In this document: one piece after another, positions 12,842 to 25,016 of the stretch
How the letters are laid out: every line of letters begins with the position of its first letter
Numbering within the stretch: position 1 is the stretch's first letter
NCBI GenBank assembly: GCA_002751075.1
Contig: NAOQ01000348.1
Location: 27,214 to 74,007, forward strand
DNA length: 46,794 nt
From: Ichthyophonus hoferi
Taxonomy: Eukaryota > Opisthokonta > Ichthyosporea > Ichthyophonida > Ichthyophonidae
Reading direction: 5' to 3'
The notes under the pieces: generated by a model
Seen by the model: only the letters and a program-made list of their open reading frames with translations
What the model was told of the DNA's origin: nothing
The model's database searches: none
Made by a program: the position numbers and the translations under genes

Positions 12842-15800
12842 CTTGAGGTCCTCCCTAGTCCGAGCTAAGCCCACTGTTTTCATCCAAGCCCGACTGCATG
12901 CATCGAGCCCCTTTCCCATCCTTCTGGCTAATTCTGTACAGGGTGATGGACCCTTACCTGTACCCTCACCCTTTGGTTACCAGAGACCAGGTATAATGGC
13001 TAGCCAATAAGAAGATAGATATGAACAGGGGTAATATATCACATAGTTATAGTATATAGTAGCCTATATATATAAAATATATATATCACAAATGTAGCAC
13101 AACATTTACATAAAGTGGCCCCAATATGTTACTGGCGCTATTAGTATTGATTGGTAATTATATTTGAACTATTAAATTTTAAAAAGAATTATAATATTTG
13201 TTACCCTTTCTTAATTTTTCTTTTCCTTTTTTGCTTTTTAAATTATCTAAGCTTCCAAATTGGATGGTTTCATAGTATTTTTAATCCAAATATCATTCGC
13301 AAGCTGATCAAGCTTCAACTTTCTAATTGGCTCAGACCATGTATTCTGATCCAAACTTACATGTGATTTAACACCAAAAATAATAAATGTTATATTGTAG
13401 CACCTCCAACCCCTTGCTATATATTATACCAGGAAGATAAACCATATATGGTAGTCTCCTTATGTAATTGCCTGGTAGCATAAACCAATAATATACTATC
13501 TAACCTGTACCTACCAGTGGTACACCACACACTCCTTGGGATTCATTGGTCCAGTTAATCTACAAGGTTAAATGATTTTTAAAATAAAGATGCCTATCAA
13601 TGATGATAATCCTTTGGCAAACCAACAGTCCACCTAGTTAACGTTATCACACCAAGCGGTATTAAGAAATAAGGATAGTAGTGCCTATCACATGACAGGA
13701 ATAAAAATTCTTAATGATAAGGGATACTCACCTGCCACCTTCAATACATCCATTGAAGAAAAGCCACCCCAGACATTGTTGGGGAAGGTAAGGCAGTCAC
13801 AGGGCTCATGGTACATAGGGCAAAAACCATTTTCCTGCATCATATCAGTACCCACCCCTATACATAGCTTGTTGCATTGCCTACATTGCACCTGTACATG
13901 TGTGCATGTGTGGGTGTATGTATATGTGTTATGTGTTATGTGTTATGTGTGGTATTAGTATATCATGTTGCTGAAAACAATAAGTGACTTTATATGACAA
14001 TAACGTGAAGTACCTGGAAATTGAATAGAGAGAAAATGAGTAAATATGTCAAATGGTAACTGCTAGTGTGGTTGGAGCTATAAGAGAAAGGAGAAGGAGT
14101 GAGGATATGTTGAGTGAAAAATAAACGTAAGGGATAATAATAGTGGGGTGGTTGCAGACAAGAGAATAAGATGCTTATCTTTTTATATTTTTTTCAATTA
14201 TTAAATGACATTTTGACTGAAATTCTAAACTCAAAAAGCAGCACACGAGTTCGTTTATCGATATCGAATCCCTTATGAGGTTTAATGTTTAAAAAAAATC
14301 ATTGGCCTATTTAATATATTTATATTTTATTAAATGACTGTCTATTTTTAAAATATTTACACTCACAATAGTTGCAGGGGTGAAAGACATATGGGAAACA
14401 ACAAGAACATAAACATATAGAGCATAAAGCTATAGGTTATACATTCGTACTATACACTATAACCTACTATGCATTATAACCTACTATACATCACTATATT
14501 GGGTGTGGGGTAAAGGGTGGGAAGGGTATTATACCTTATACCAGGTACCTGCCGTAAATGAAGCCATGCCTATACCTATTATCTCCCAATCAGTATGTAT
14601 ACATCTATTTTAGAACTCTGTTTAATTGGATTAAAAAAAAAACATGCAATGTAAAAGTACTGTGTACTGAACAATAAAATAACCTGCTCATATTTTTAAT
14701 ATTAAACCCTGTTTGCAATGACCATTATTTTGTTATATATATCTTTCTCTCTTACTCCTATTATTATAAACATCAGCTCCTACCTCAGCTCATCTTCTCT
14801 TTCTCATCAGTATAAAAATACTTACTGAACACATTTATTGAAAAAATAATAATGTGGCTAATCTAACATTGAATGAATAAAAACATATATAAGGGACAGA
14901 GGAAAGAAAATAAAATATTGAGAGAATAAAGGAAATGGAGAGAGAAAGAATGCCTATAAATAAAAATGCCATACCCTTCGCCTCGCATTCATTGGCATAG
15001 CTAAGTATCCTCTGGAAGGTCCTGTCCCAATCATCTCTGCTCTGTAGAATAAGCAATGGGTTACTTAAAAGGCTGTCTTATGATACTCTACACCTATTGA
15101 CCTAATGGTATATCTATTTAACATATCTACCGTCCCAGCCAGGCCATATATACATACTATGTTCTCTCACTTTCTCAAATATACATAAACATAACTATGC
15201 ATGTATCTACATATGCCACCCAGTCTATAATACATCAGCACACTTATAAACCCCTACCAAGGATATCTATAACTAAATATAAGTCCTACCTACATGTCTA
15301 TACACCCATATATATCGAATGTGTGTATGTAATCGATGGTTCTTAATATGGCTTTCAGTCATTCTTTATTGCTCATTGCTTCCTCTCCTTTCCCTCTTAC
15401 TCCCACCCTTTCGTATTGGTTCCCAATATATACACACAAGATGTAAAACCATAGACCAATAAAATCTTTCCATCCTTTATATAGGTTGTAACCATAGAAG
15501 TAAGGAGAGAGAAAGAAATGAGAGTAAGAAGCGATGGTGTGCGGGAGAGAGAGGACGAGGATGCAGAAAGGAGTGGGGGGTGCATCGAGTATATAGTATT
15601 GTCATAGTTACTAATAAGACAATTGAAAGAGATAATTGGAGACTAGAATGTGGGAGGGAAAGAAATGTAAAACAGGAATAGATGGGTAGAAAATTTCGAT
15701 GAGATAAACAGAGAGATGATGTATGTATGTATATATAGTGAAGGAAGTAAAATGCTAGGTGAGAGTTAAGGTGAAAGGTGATAGTAATATATAATATAAG

Positions 15801-17104
15801 AATAGAGCAAAGGTAATAGGACAAAAATAATAATATGTAAGTTATGAAAGTAACTACTACATCTACATATATAACTAATACAGTGCATACAAATACACAA
15901 TTATACTATGGTTTCCAATACCTACCAAATTATCTCCTGTATTCTCCACTTCACTTCTATACCACGTCAAAACGTCCTTGGTGACATCTCTCAGCCTAGC
16001 TGTTGTATCCAAAGCACTATTATACGTCTTTGCAATCTTACTAGCCCCTTCTACCTGTCTATGTAACCCCCTGATTGCCTCCTGTCTAATGACATGTCGT
16101 TCAGAAAACGCCTCCAACTCTGACAGTTTTTTCTTACTCTTGAACGATTCTATTCCTTTAACTGATTCCATTTCTTCTCTCTTGGCTTCCTCCACTACCT
16201 TTTTTAATGAATCAATCCTTTCCGCTATCGCCTTCATTTCCTCGCTCATGGCCTCTTTTTTTGCCACTACATCACTATATTTGACTTTATCTATCATATG
16301 TCGTAATTTAATATCTTTGGCCGTCTTCTCTTTCTCTAATTTAGGTAACTCGTCCTCCATAGCCTTTCGTTTATCTTTCAATGTCTGTAATAACTTGGCC
16401 ACATGTTGTCTCTTTCTTGAAACTTCTTTAATAAACGCCAGTCTCTCTGGCCCCTCCAGGCTGAACGCATTCTGTAACTGTCCTTTCAAGGTCTCCTCAT
16501 AATTAGACATGCTTTTCTCCTCATTCAAAGCATTTGCAAGCCACATTTTCTTTTCTTTAAGCTCTAACTCCGCAGTTTTCAAAATTTGTTCTTGTGTCGA
16601 CAACCAAGCGGCTACCGTGTCGTGCTGGCTGGTCACCATAGTTTGTAGTAACGCAGATTCAGTGTACTGTCGTTCAAACCTACTAACCTTAGTCCTTAAG
16701 TGTATTTCCTTCTCCCTTAGTGTCAATAACTCTCCTATAAGTGCTTCTGTCTGACACTGCCACGTCCTCTTGGAAGCACTAAGGAATTCATTTCTCTTCT
16801 TTAACTCTGCTTCCTCCTTTAATAACTGTTCCAACTTCTGCTGCTCTACCTTGATAACCACCTCTTTCTCGTGGCGCAGGTGTTCTGACCATAACTCTTT
16901 CATTACACCAAATAATTTCATTGCCTCTTCGAGGTTAAGTCTCCTGTTATCCAAAGACCCTGAAAGAGCAATAGTGTTTATGACATCCAAACCAACAGTA
17001 AAAGGGCCTAGTTCATTTTTAATCTGTAAAGCTTTTGACAGATAACCCTGAAGGTCTAATGGTAAGCGGGTCTGGGCCATTGCCCCAGTGTCATCCAACG
17101 ACAT
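12842..17104 (-). CDS. Unidentified long coiled-coil protein (four exons seen, 3' end unresolved)
   Basis: Minus-strand exons 15926-17104, 14975-15041, 13732-13857 and 12842-12933 join in consistent phases (0, 1, 1, then 0 out). The first exon starts MSLDDTGAMAQTRLPLDLQG at 17104 and encodes 393 residues. After about 90 residues of predicted helix it is almost all heptad-like coiled coil rich in Lys, Glu, Leu and Gln. Exon 2 gives SRDDWDRTFQRILSYANE. Exon 3 is cysteine-rich (GFCPMYHEPCDC) and ends in a strong GTGAGT donor. Exon 4 gives LARRMGKGLDACSRAWMK. I do not recognise the family: coiled-coil similarity is uninformative and the non-coiled tail matches nothing I know. The last exon is followed by a GTACTA donor, so at least one more exon is expected; reading through instead adds only about a dozen residues. 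No signal peptide or membrane segment is seen. Confidence 0.8.
13919..13952. repeat. TGTTATG short tandem repeat
   Basis: About four copies of TGTTATG/TATGTGT, in an intron of the coiled-coil gene. Confidence 0.7.
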
Positions 17105-17863
17105 GTTGGACGGCAGTGTTAGGTAGCAGTGGTATAGTCAAGTAGTTGATACAAATAATTAGTGCCCAACCCAAGTCATGAAAACTAACATAAATATATA
17201 CAAAACTAGACAATTCGGGCTCGACCTATTGATCAGGAAAATCATCTGAACCCGCTTCATTTAATAGAGGCCTTTATTTATCTCTTTTAAACGCTAGAAA
17301 GTTGGTATGTATTAATTTTCATTATATTAAGTTTACATTTTTTATATAAATAGGCATGTGTTTATTGGGCAACTGCTTTAATTGTTGAGAAATTACACTT
17401 GATATTTCCGATTCGAAAGTACATGACCCGGTTCCATATCTAATGGCTCACTGTGGTTCAAATGTATCAAGACTTAATAGCTTGGAAAGGCGTGGTTGCG
17501 GGACGGCGGAGGATGCGAGACGGCTTATATTATATACCATAATATAGTAACATAAAAATATATTATCCTTCAAAAATTTCCTCAAGATGTTCAAGGTCTG
17601 CTACAAATTTTTAATATTTGAATGTTATAGTAGGCCTATATAGCCCTCACTATATATGTTTGTGATATATACCAGAATATTGTCCGTAACAGTTTAAAAG
17701 CCCTTTAATAAAGTTGTTAACCCTTGGGAAATATAATGGTGGTAAAAATGCTGTTTCCCCCTCAAGAAAGGCTACCTTTTCTATTGTGTTTTATTCTATT
17801 ATTTACTATATATATAAAATTCGAATTCTATGTATCTTTGTATGTATTTTTTTTTATATATAG
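17105..17863. other. Upstream region of the coiled-coil gene
   Basis: About 760 bp with no exon recognised. A short GC- and CpG-richer patch at 17484-17525 (GGCGTGGTTGCGGGACGGCG) stands out against AT-rich DNA and may be part of the promoter of the minus-strand coiled-coil gene. A TC/T-rich tract ends at 17863 as a splice-acceptor-like site. Confidence 0.4.
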
Positions 17864-17986
17864 ATAGTTCATAAAGAGTTTGAGGCATATAATCCAGATA
17901 CTTTACCAGAAGGCCAGCTAGTCAAACCTGGCGTCGCTTCTCATCATATTAACGATACTACTTACGATACAGTACCTAGTAGCTAG
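17864..17986 (+). CDS. Orphan C-terminal-looking exon (40 aa)
   Basis: A strong acceptor (T-rich tract then TATATATAG, ending 17863) is followed by 40 open codons and TAG: IVHKEFEAYNPDTLPEGQLV, then a tail ending YDTVPSS. Composition is varied and not repeat-like, unlike nearby chance frames. It has no ATG and no recognisable upstream exon on the plus strand within the window, where the neighbour is the divergent coiled-coil gene. It may be a relic exon, part of an undetected gene, or chance. Function unknown. Confidence 0.3.
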   Translation: MVHKEFEAYNPDTLPEGQLVKPGVASHHINDTTYDTVPSS

Positions 17987-18583
17987 TAAGAAATTGAAGG
18001 TTTTTATATTTCTTAACTAGCAACGTGAGCTTGAATAGGTATTATCAAAAACTTCAGCATATAGGTTACCAGACGACAATCCCAAATTAGAACTCAGTAT
18101 TACAGCTACTATTCTTATTTCTCATAATGAATAATGATAAAAAGTAGTAATAATATTTTCTGGTTACTGAACATTAGCATATGACTCGACCGTTCTGATC
18201 CTTTTACTATTGTGTGAAAACTTGTATTTATACTTTTTTCGCAAAACTTGGTTGTTCTGCAGATAATTAACAAATTAAAAAAAAGATCAACTGCCATATC
18301 ATACAGTATCTGAATGGTTGTGTATTTTTAGCGTGATGTCGATCGAATTATCGACTTTAAACCAATAGGAACATAGAGCATTCGCCAGGACGACTAACAA
18401 TATTAACTATGCACAAATACCTTTTCTTTTGAAGAAATAAGCAAATAAAGTAATTAAAAGACTAAACGGAAAAAGGTGCATTGAACGCTCTGATTCCAAC
18501 ATGCATTTATTTTATTTTTTTATTTTTCATGTTTTCGCGCCAGAATCCTATGAGTTATAACATATCGGTCTATTCGTGTTCAT
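17987..18583. other. AT-rich intergenic DNA
   Basis: About 600 bp before the repeat and gap. I see nothing coding. Confidence 0.5.
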
Positions 18584-18826
18584 TATATTTATAAATAGTA
18601 ATTAAATTTGTAGCCAAATATAGTATGTTTTACGTACTCCAAAGTCTGTCAACCATTATGATTTTATGCAAAAATTAAATTATCAATTCCATTAACTATT
18701 ATTATATACTAACTGAAATTTTTTGAACGTTAGAGATACAATAAAACTAAACTTTGCAAATACATACATAGCATTAATGTAAGTATTAAAATTGACTCTG
18801 CAGTATTTTCATTTTCTCTTGCGAAA
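18584..18826 (+). repeat. Direct repeat, left copy, flanking the gap
   Basis: These 243 bp are identical, base for base as far as I can read, to 19155-19397 (offset 571). Only eight bases separate the end of this copy from the N run. Confidence 0.95.
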
Positions 18827-18834
18827 TCGTATAA

Positions 18835-19154
18835 NNNNNNNNNNNNNNNNNNNNNNNNNNNNNNNNNNNNNNNNNNNNNNNNNNNNNNNNNNNNNNNNNN
18901 NNNNNNNNNNNNNNNNNNNNNNNNNNNNNNNNNNNNNNNNNNNNNNNNNNNNNNNNNNNNNNNNNNNNNNNNNNNNNNNNNNNNNNNNNNNNNNNNNNNN
19001 NNNNNNNNNNNNNNNNNNNNNNNNNNNNNNNNNNNNNNNNNNNNNNNNNNNNNNNNNNNNNNNNNNNNNNNNNNNNNNNNNNNNNNNNNNNNNNNNNNNN
19101 NNNNNNNNNNNNNNNNNNNNNNNNNNNNNNNNNNNNNNNNNNNNNNNNNNNNNN
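18835..19154. other. Assembly gap (320 N)
   Basis: An uninterrupted run of N. The sequence resumes exactly at the first base of the right repeat copy, which suggests two contigs with an unmerged overlap rather than real missing DNA. Confidence 0.95.
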
Positions 19155-19397
19155 TATATTTATAAATAGTAATTAAATTTGTAGCCAAATATAGTATGTT
19201 TTACGTACTCCAAAGTCTGTCAACCATTATGATTTTATGCAAAAATTAAATTATCAATTCCATTAACTATTATTATATACTAACTGAAATTTTTTGAACG
19301 TTAGAGATACAATAAAACTAAACTTTGCAAATACATACATAGCATTAATGTAAGTATTAAAATTGACTCTGCAGTATTTTCATTTTCTCTTGCGAAA
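19155..19397 (+). repeat. Direct repeat, right copy, flanking the gap
   Basis: Exact copy of 18584-18826, starting at the first base after the gap. Downstream it continues into unique sequence (ACGGGATCC...), whereas the left copy diverges for eight bases and then stops at the gap. Confidence 0.95.
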
Positions 19398-19872
19398 ACG
19401 GGATCCTAGATCATAGGGCAAGGTTAGGCTGGGGTTTAAGATCACGATAACCATTCTATGCATGTCCTTAACCTTCAATGGCTATTAACATTTTTTAAGT
19501 ATAATGTCAATTGTTTTATATAAAATTTTGTGGAAGCAGTGCTTGATTTTACTTTTGTAGAAGAATGTTAGAAAGAACAAGAAGCCCCCTGTGAAAAATA
19601 TTAAGCACATTGGGAAAATACTTTGGTTTGCATAGACTAAAATAATGGATCGTGAAATATAAGTTGTAGAATAACTGGTAAATACATAATATTGATAACC
19701 ACGGGGAAAAAAAACATCTGGCGATTTAAAATAATTTTGAAAAAATAAAAAAAATAAAAAAAAATAAAAAAATAAGTATGGAGAAATTCGCCATCCATTT
19801 CTCTACTAATGAAACTCATCCTATCTTAATGCGATAGCTAAAATCACAATTAGTTAATTCCGTCCATCAAAC
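19398..19872. other. Intergenic DNA upstream of RPS29
   Basis: No coding exon seen. An A-rich run with AAAATAAAAAA units occupies about 19735-19775. Confidence 0.5.
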
Positions 19873-20002
19873 ACTTGCGCAAGTCTGACCAAAAATTGAC
19901 GTCACAACGTGTGGTTAGCTACATCCACATGGCGGAAGATCAGGGTGGCAGGGGGAGGTGTAAGATGGGGCTAATTCATCTTAGTTTTCTCTTTCCCTTA
20001 CC
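19873..20002 (+). promoter_or_regulatory. RPS29 promoter and TOP-like start region
   Basis: Visible in order: a 12-bp perfect palindrome with core TTGCGCAA (19873-19884, C/EBP-like), a full CRE palindrome TGACGTCA (19897-19904), then CATGGCGGAAG (19928-19938), which combines a YY1-like ATGGCGG and an ETS/GABP-like CGGAAG. A pyrimidine run CTCTTTCCCTTA (about 19989-20000) resembles the TOP/TCT initiator where ribosomal-protein transcripts start. Known ribosomal-protein promoters use YY1/GABP and TCT initiators; factor binding here is inferred. Confidence 0.6.
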
Positions 20003-20035
20003 GTAGCTGTAAAGCCTGAGTAGACTTTAGTCAAC

Positions 20036-20605
20036 ATGGGACACGAGGCTGTTTGGAATTCTCACCCTAAGACCTACGGACCCGGCTCTCGCCAGTGGTA
20101 TGTATATACCTAAGCGTTGTAGCTGTTGGTTCCTTCTATATTTTTTAAGAATTGTTGTTACATTTAATGTTCACGTGGTTTACATGTTACACCTAGGACC
20201 TCTGATCCTGTGATGATTTTAATTTTGCTGTTTATATCCATTCCTTTTAGCTTCCAGATGTTCGATAGTACAAAATAGACATCTACATTCATTGGACGAC
20301 GTTTCTTACCATTTACTTTTATTCTGCAGCCGCGTCTGCGCCAACAGGCACGGTCTCATCCGCAAGTATCACTTGAACATGTGCCGTCAATGTTTCCAGC
20401 AGTACAGCAGCGACATTGGTTTCAACAAGGTTAGTTAAGTTGTATTTTTATTTTGCATTATATTGGGAATTCAATGTTGATTCATTTATGTATGTATTTT
20501 GAGGATTAGGGCCTGTTGCCATGGCTTACTTTATTGTGATTGTAGATTTTTGTTAGTATTAGTGTCGTAACTGGTTCTGATTTTATTTTCCTACAGTACA
20601 GGTAA
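20036..20605 (+). CDS. RPS29: 40S ribosomal protein S29 (uS14), 56 aa
   Basis: Exons 20036-20097, 20330-20429 and 20597-20605 join in phase to 57 codons with stop. It is a zinc-binding protein of the small-subunit head. The protein starts [20 protein letters not shown]; Cys21, Cys24, Cys39 and Cys42 form the CxxC...CxxC zinc site, and [16 protein letters not shown] is the family signature. The length equals the human protein. The C-terminus reads NKYR, as in plants and close to yeast NKFR, rather than the KLD of human and fly. The final exon contributes only Tyr-Arg-stop. An upstream TOP-like tract suggests growth-linked translation. Confidence 0.97.
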
Positions 20606-23600
20606 ACCATGTCTGCCCTACAAGCTTCAGCTACCGAAACTCAGAGGTCACATGGCGCTGTATTTGGGAAGATAAGACCAATTGGAGGCTTAATCGCAAA
20701 TGTGATTCTATAAATACCGGGCACCCATATGGGGTCTGGCTTATTGCTTCCATTCGAGCGTTTTTTATTATTAGGTGACCCTTGCAATGAATTTTAAATG
20801 TTTTTTTTACTCGGACATTCATTGTTTGTCCGCTGCACTCTTATAGTGAAGGTTTTGTAATAATTTTTGTAAGAGAGGGGGATAATAATGGGGAACTGCT
20901 GCTTCAATGTTTAAAATATCTAGTTCTTTGGTTGTTATGAAAGATAAATTTATTGGCTGTAGGAGTATGTACAGCAGTAATTAGATAATAATATTGATAA
21001 AGCCCGAGTAAGAGAATTGTGGCCCTCCTCAGGAGACTTGTCTGAAACATTGGTCTCCGTTATAGAACTTGAGAGATCACAAAGTTACATGCGAACTATA
21101 ATCACGAATCTTCAGTTACGTTTTCCCCATTCAATACACTGTCCTATTCCTGAAAATAGTATTAGAGGTCTTGCTATTTATTTATCCTTGAATCTAACAG
21201 GGTATTGTTTGAGTAGGTTTATGTTCTTCTCCACAATTTTTCGGACATATTACCGTTAAAATTAATGGGTATATAATATATTATAGAGCTACCTCGCAAT
21301 GTATTATTAGAATTGTATGTCAATGTTGGTACAATAATTCAGTTTATGGCTTACTATAACTTGTTTTTTTGTTTGCCGTGGGCCATTTAAATAGTTGTTC
21401 TTGTGGTAACTACTAAATAACACCAGTAACCATGGCCTATCTGCAATACGTAGATAGATTCTGTTATACTGAAGAGATTTTCTTATTTACCATCTTATAT
21501 TATAATTAGATGATTATCTCGTGGGAGTTGCCTGTGTTGACTCGTTAAAATAATATTTCTTTAATTGCAGTGATTGTAAAACGGATAACCTTGTAGCAAT
21601 ACATATTTCTGCGAATAGAGATGGGTAGAATATGTTAAGTTGCAAAAATATATTTCTAAATCACGAGTAATATTTTAAGCTTAAAAGCAGGGGTGTGAGC
21701 TTTAGTTACAGTGTAACTAATATCTCCAACAATATCAAATTTATTGACAAACGTATTATTATCCAAGTGCCGTTGGAATAATTTTTATAGCATGATAGCA
21801 ATATTAATATATAAGGGGTTTTAAGAATCTTATTAGATCTACTTAATTTTTTTTTGTTGATGTAGTTTAGTGTGTATTATTTACTGATTCTCATTTAATT
21901 TTTTTTTAATCAATGACTTAATTTTGAGAAGTAGTGCAACACCGAGTTAAATATTTTTAGATCACGCTGAAAATATGTTATTTTTCTCCCAAGGATACTT
22001 TCTTTCACTTAATTATTGGTCTAAACTTTACCTACAATAGTTAGAAAGATTATGATATTCAATATCCTATCCTAACAAGAAGCAGTAAAAGTATTTCAAG
22101 TTTTCTAAGGTAGATTTATAGAGGTTAAAAAGGTTTAGTTCTCTGGCTATTAATCATCTTCTAGTAACCATAAAAATAACTTTAATTATTCCACGATTTT
22201 AAACAGACTTAAATAGGAATAGCAAGCTAGTATACAATTAAATGTTACTGTGTAGGTAAGCATTAACACTACATATGAAGGCAAAACATTTTTTTGCTTT
22301 GCAGTACGTAACATACGTTTTTGGTGATATCCAAGCTCCACTATCAATTGTGTTACCTTCTATACTAAAGTCTAGTCATTGCTTTTAAACCTTATCTACT
22401 TACTACTACATATTATTTTGACTAGTACTCTACATACAAGTTTACCATGTCTTTATAATAACAGATTGGTCGCCATGACAAAATTGATGGATAGCGTATA
22501 CATATAAAATTAATATACCCAGTCTCCACTCAAGGTATTAGATTAAATTTAACTTATAGGATACCAATTATATGGAAACGTACAAGATATGTACGTAATA
22601 GAAACAACTACAAAGCCATAGTTGGCCTATGTCCGTGCCTTACATAGGCCAGTACACTGATCGTAATAGAAAGGGAGAGATATGATTTTTTTTAAATTAT
22701 AATTGGTTATTTTTACTATTTTCACAAGGGTTGTACCTGACGCCCTTCTTCTGGTCATATCTAAACTGTTGTGAAAAGAGATAAATTGAGATCACATGGA
22801 TCAAAAGTATCCAGGGTAATGTCTATGCTTTGTTTTTTGTTATTTTTCTCTTTTGAGATTGACTAAAAGAACCAGATTATGGAACGAAACTTAATTCTTA
22901 TTCCCCACTCCATTTAACACCTATTGATAACTTGTTTTAAACCATATTTAAAGACAATACATGATCAGGCGTTTTTCCATACCTCCTGCAACCTATAGAT
23001 TGATGCTAAACTTTTGGGCTCTCTTTTCACTCTAAGTGGTGGTATAGATGGGTGGATGTCAAATTTTATTTGATTCGCTGGATTGATTTGGTCTCTGTTT
23101 GTTGATTGGGCGGTATTCTAATGGTGGCCTAATGTAGGTACTGTTCTTTGTCACATACTGCATCTTAAGAGAATGGCCCTTGCAGTGTCTTTTATTTTAT
23201 TTTTAATAAATACTATTAATTGGTAAGGTAATTTATACTTATTCTAACTCAAATCCAAAGCTAGAGTTTAAATTATTATATTCGTAAATAAGCATCATAA
23301 TATAATTACTCGCCTTAAATCCTTCAACATAAAACAATAAATATAGTAGCATTCTAAATTGACACCTGGTTGACTATTTTGATTCCAATGACGTGTATGA
23401 CCCTTTGCCATCCTCTTCAAGACAGAAAATAACAATAAAACAAAGTCACTATCGAAAATACGGTTTTTCAATTACTTATATTTAGATAGCATGCAAGACA
23501 TTTTAGAATATTGAGAATTGGGTCTTAGTGTTTCAGGTTTTAGTCTACGGTTATGTTCAATATTTTATTTCTATTATACCCCGGGTAGGGGATAAAAGCC

Positions 23601-24100
23601 ACAATAATCGATTAAATATAATTTTCAATTTCACCTAATATAACCTACATTATATTAGATTAGGATAATAAAAATGAGCAAAAATATACACATAGATGGC
23701 CTTAGTCTAATTTTTTGTTTGTCAATCAATTTGTCTCAATATACTACTGTACAAGGTAATTCTGATTCGACCCATACAGAAATATATTCGAGACTATGAA
23801 GGCTCGGAGGTGGGCGGCTTTGGTTACAGTGAAATCCATCATTGACTTGACAAAATGGGCCATCATAATTTTGGATTAGCATAAAATTTACTTATATTTT
23901 GTTTCACCTGAAATTGTTTCTACAATAGTCTTTCGGGTGCGCTTTATAATATCAGCATATTTATTTTCACCTTCACCTTTGTTTTCATTGGGAGGTGGGG
24001 GGGTTTAATAATAAATGGCTAATTTACCGTGTAGACTGTAGGTATGGTAAGACAAAGCTGGACGTAATCATTCATTCACGCGCTATAGCAACGTAATACA
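20606..24100. other. Long AT-rich intergenic region after RPS29
   Basis: About 3.5 kb. The first 170 bp are the likely RPS29 3' UTR and are unusually open in the plus-strand frame starting at 20602 (58 codons). Beyond that I see no convincing exon, RNA gene or element. Chance frames such as 21017-21259 show no family character. Confidence 0.5.
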
Positions 24101-24136
24101 ATTGGCCAATAGAAATCCGGTCTGAAATAGACCAAT
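24101..24136 (+). promoter_or_regulatory. CCAAT cluster, probable transportin-1 promoter
   Basis: ATTGGCCAAT at 24101-24110 holds CCAAT on both strands, and a third CCAAT follows at 24132-24136. Such NF-Y-type clusters mark TATA-less housekeeping promoters. It lies 1.5 kb before the first coding exon, consistent with a leader exon plus 5' UTR intron. The transcription start is not visible, so this is inference. Confidence 0.4.
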
Positions 24137-25016
24137 AAAAGGTTATGTTAATGAAACTGAAAAGTCTTCGAACAGAACGAGGTTAAGCTTGCGGTCAACA
24201 TTCCATTTTAGGCTTACGGATTTTGCTTTCCGTTGAGGAAGTGGTTTAATTAAATGGATAGGTTATTGTAGTAGTGACATATTTCCTTATTTCCTTATCA
24301 AAATACAGGGTGAACAGGGACCATATAAAGGTGGTGTTTTGTTTTTTTATTATTTGTTTGGCCTTATTGTTTATTCTGCTTTAATTTACTGCGATTGATT
24401 TATAGAAAAATTGTAAATGTTTGAAACGTATGGGTGTTTAGGGTAAGAAAAAGAGAAGTGGGTGAAGAAAGAGGGAGGATGAGAGGAATCAATGTTCATC
24501 TTTTCATTTTCACATCCTTATATATATTTATATGCATATATACATTTTTATTGGCATAATTTGCTTTCTGTTAACTAGATGCATAAATTTCATGCCTGCT
24601 ATTGTTAAAGCACATTCACATGTGACCAAAAATATCATTTATTAAAACATAACCAATGAAATTTTTATGAGTTAGGATAATTGAAGGTGTGTACAGGTTA
24701 AGGGGGAATGGGATAGGGGGGAATGCACACCTAAAGTACTTGATTGGCTTTTATTGTAGATTTATAGGGCGCAGTAGTCTTTGCAGTTTTGTATGTTGAT
24801 ACTTTCCTTCTTGTTTTTTTTTTTTGCGTCAGGAAGGCCAGGGAGAGATACGTGTTACACTCGACATATTTATATTTAATTTCTGGTTGGTGCTTGTCAC
24901 ACACGTGTAAGCCTACTTGTGTTATATTCTTGCACATAGTTTGTTCACACACACTTTCACGTACATATACCAATACACCATAGTATATAAAGACACACTC
25001 CTTTTTAACACCCTTC

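Noticed and set aside
13255-13354. Minus-strand frame NTWSEPIRKLKLDQLAND... ending in a stop, between coiled-coil exons 3 and 4
   Set aside because: It would start in phase 0, but exon 3 ends in phase 1, which fits exon 4 exactly; kept out as chance or at most a rare alternative end.
15978-17045. Long plus-strand open frames across the coiled-coil exon (91-174 codons)
   Set aside because: They are antisense shadows of the minus-strand coiled-coil frame; their Ser/Leu/Asn-rich composition mirrors Lys/Glu codons and shows no own signals.
20098-20329. Possible C/D snoRNA in RPS29 intron 1 (GTGATGA near 20212, CTGA just before it)
   Set aside because: No D box CTGA follows the C box before the intron end and no terminal stem is visible; a true C/D snoRNA needs both.
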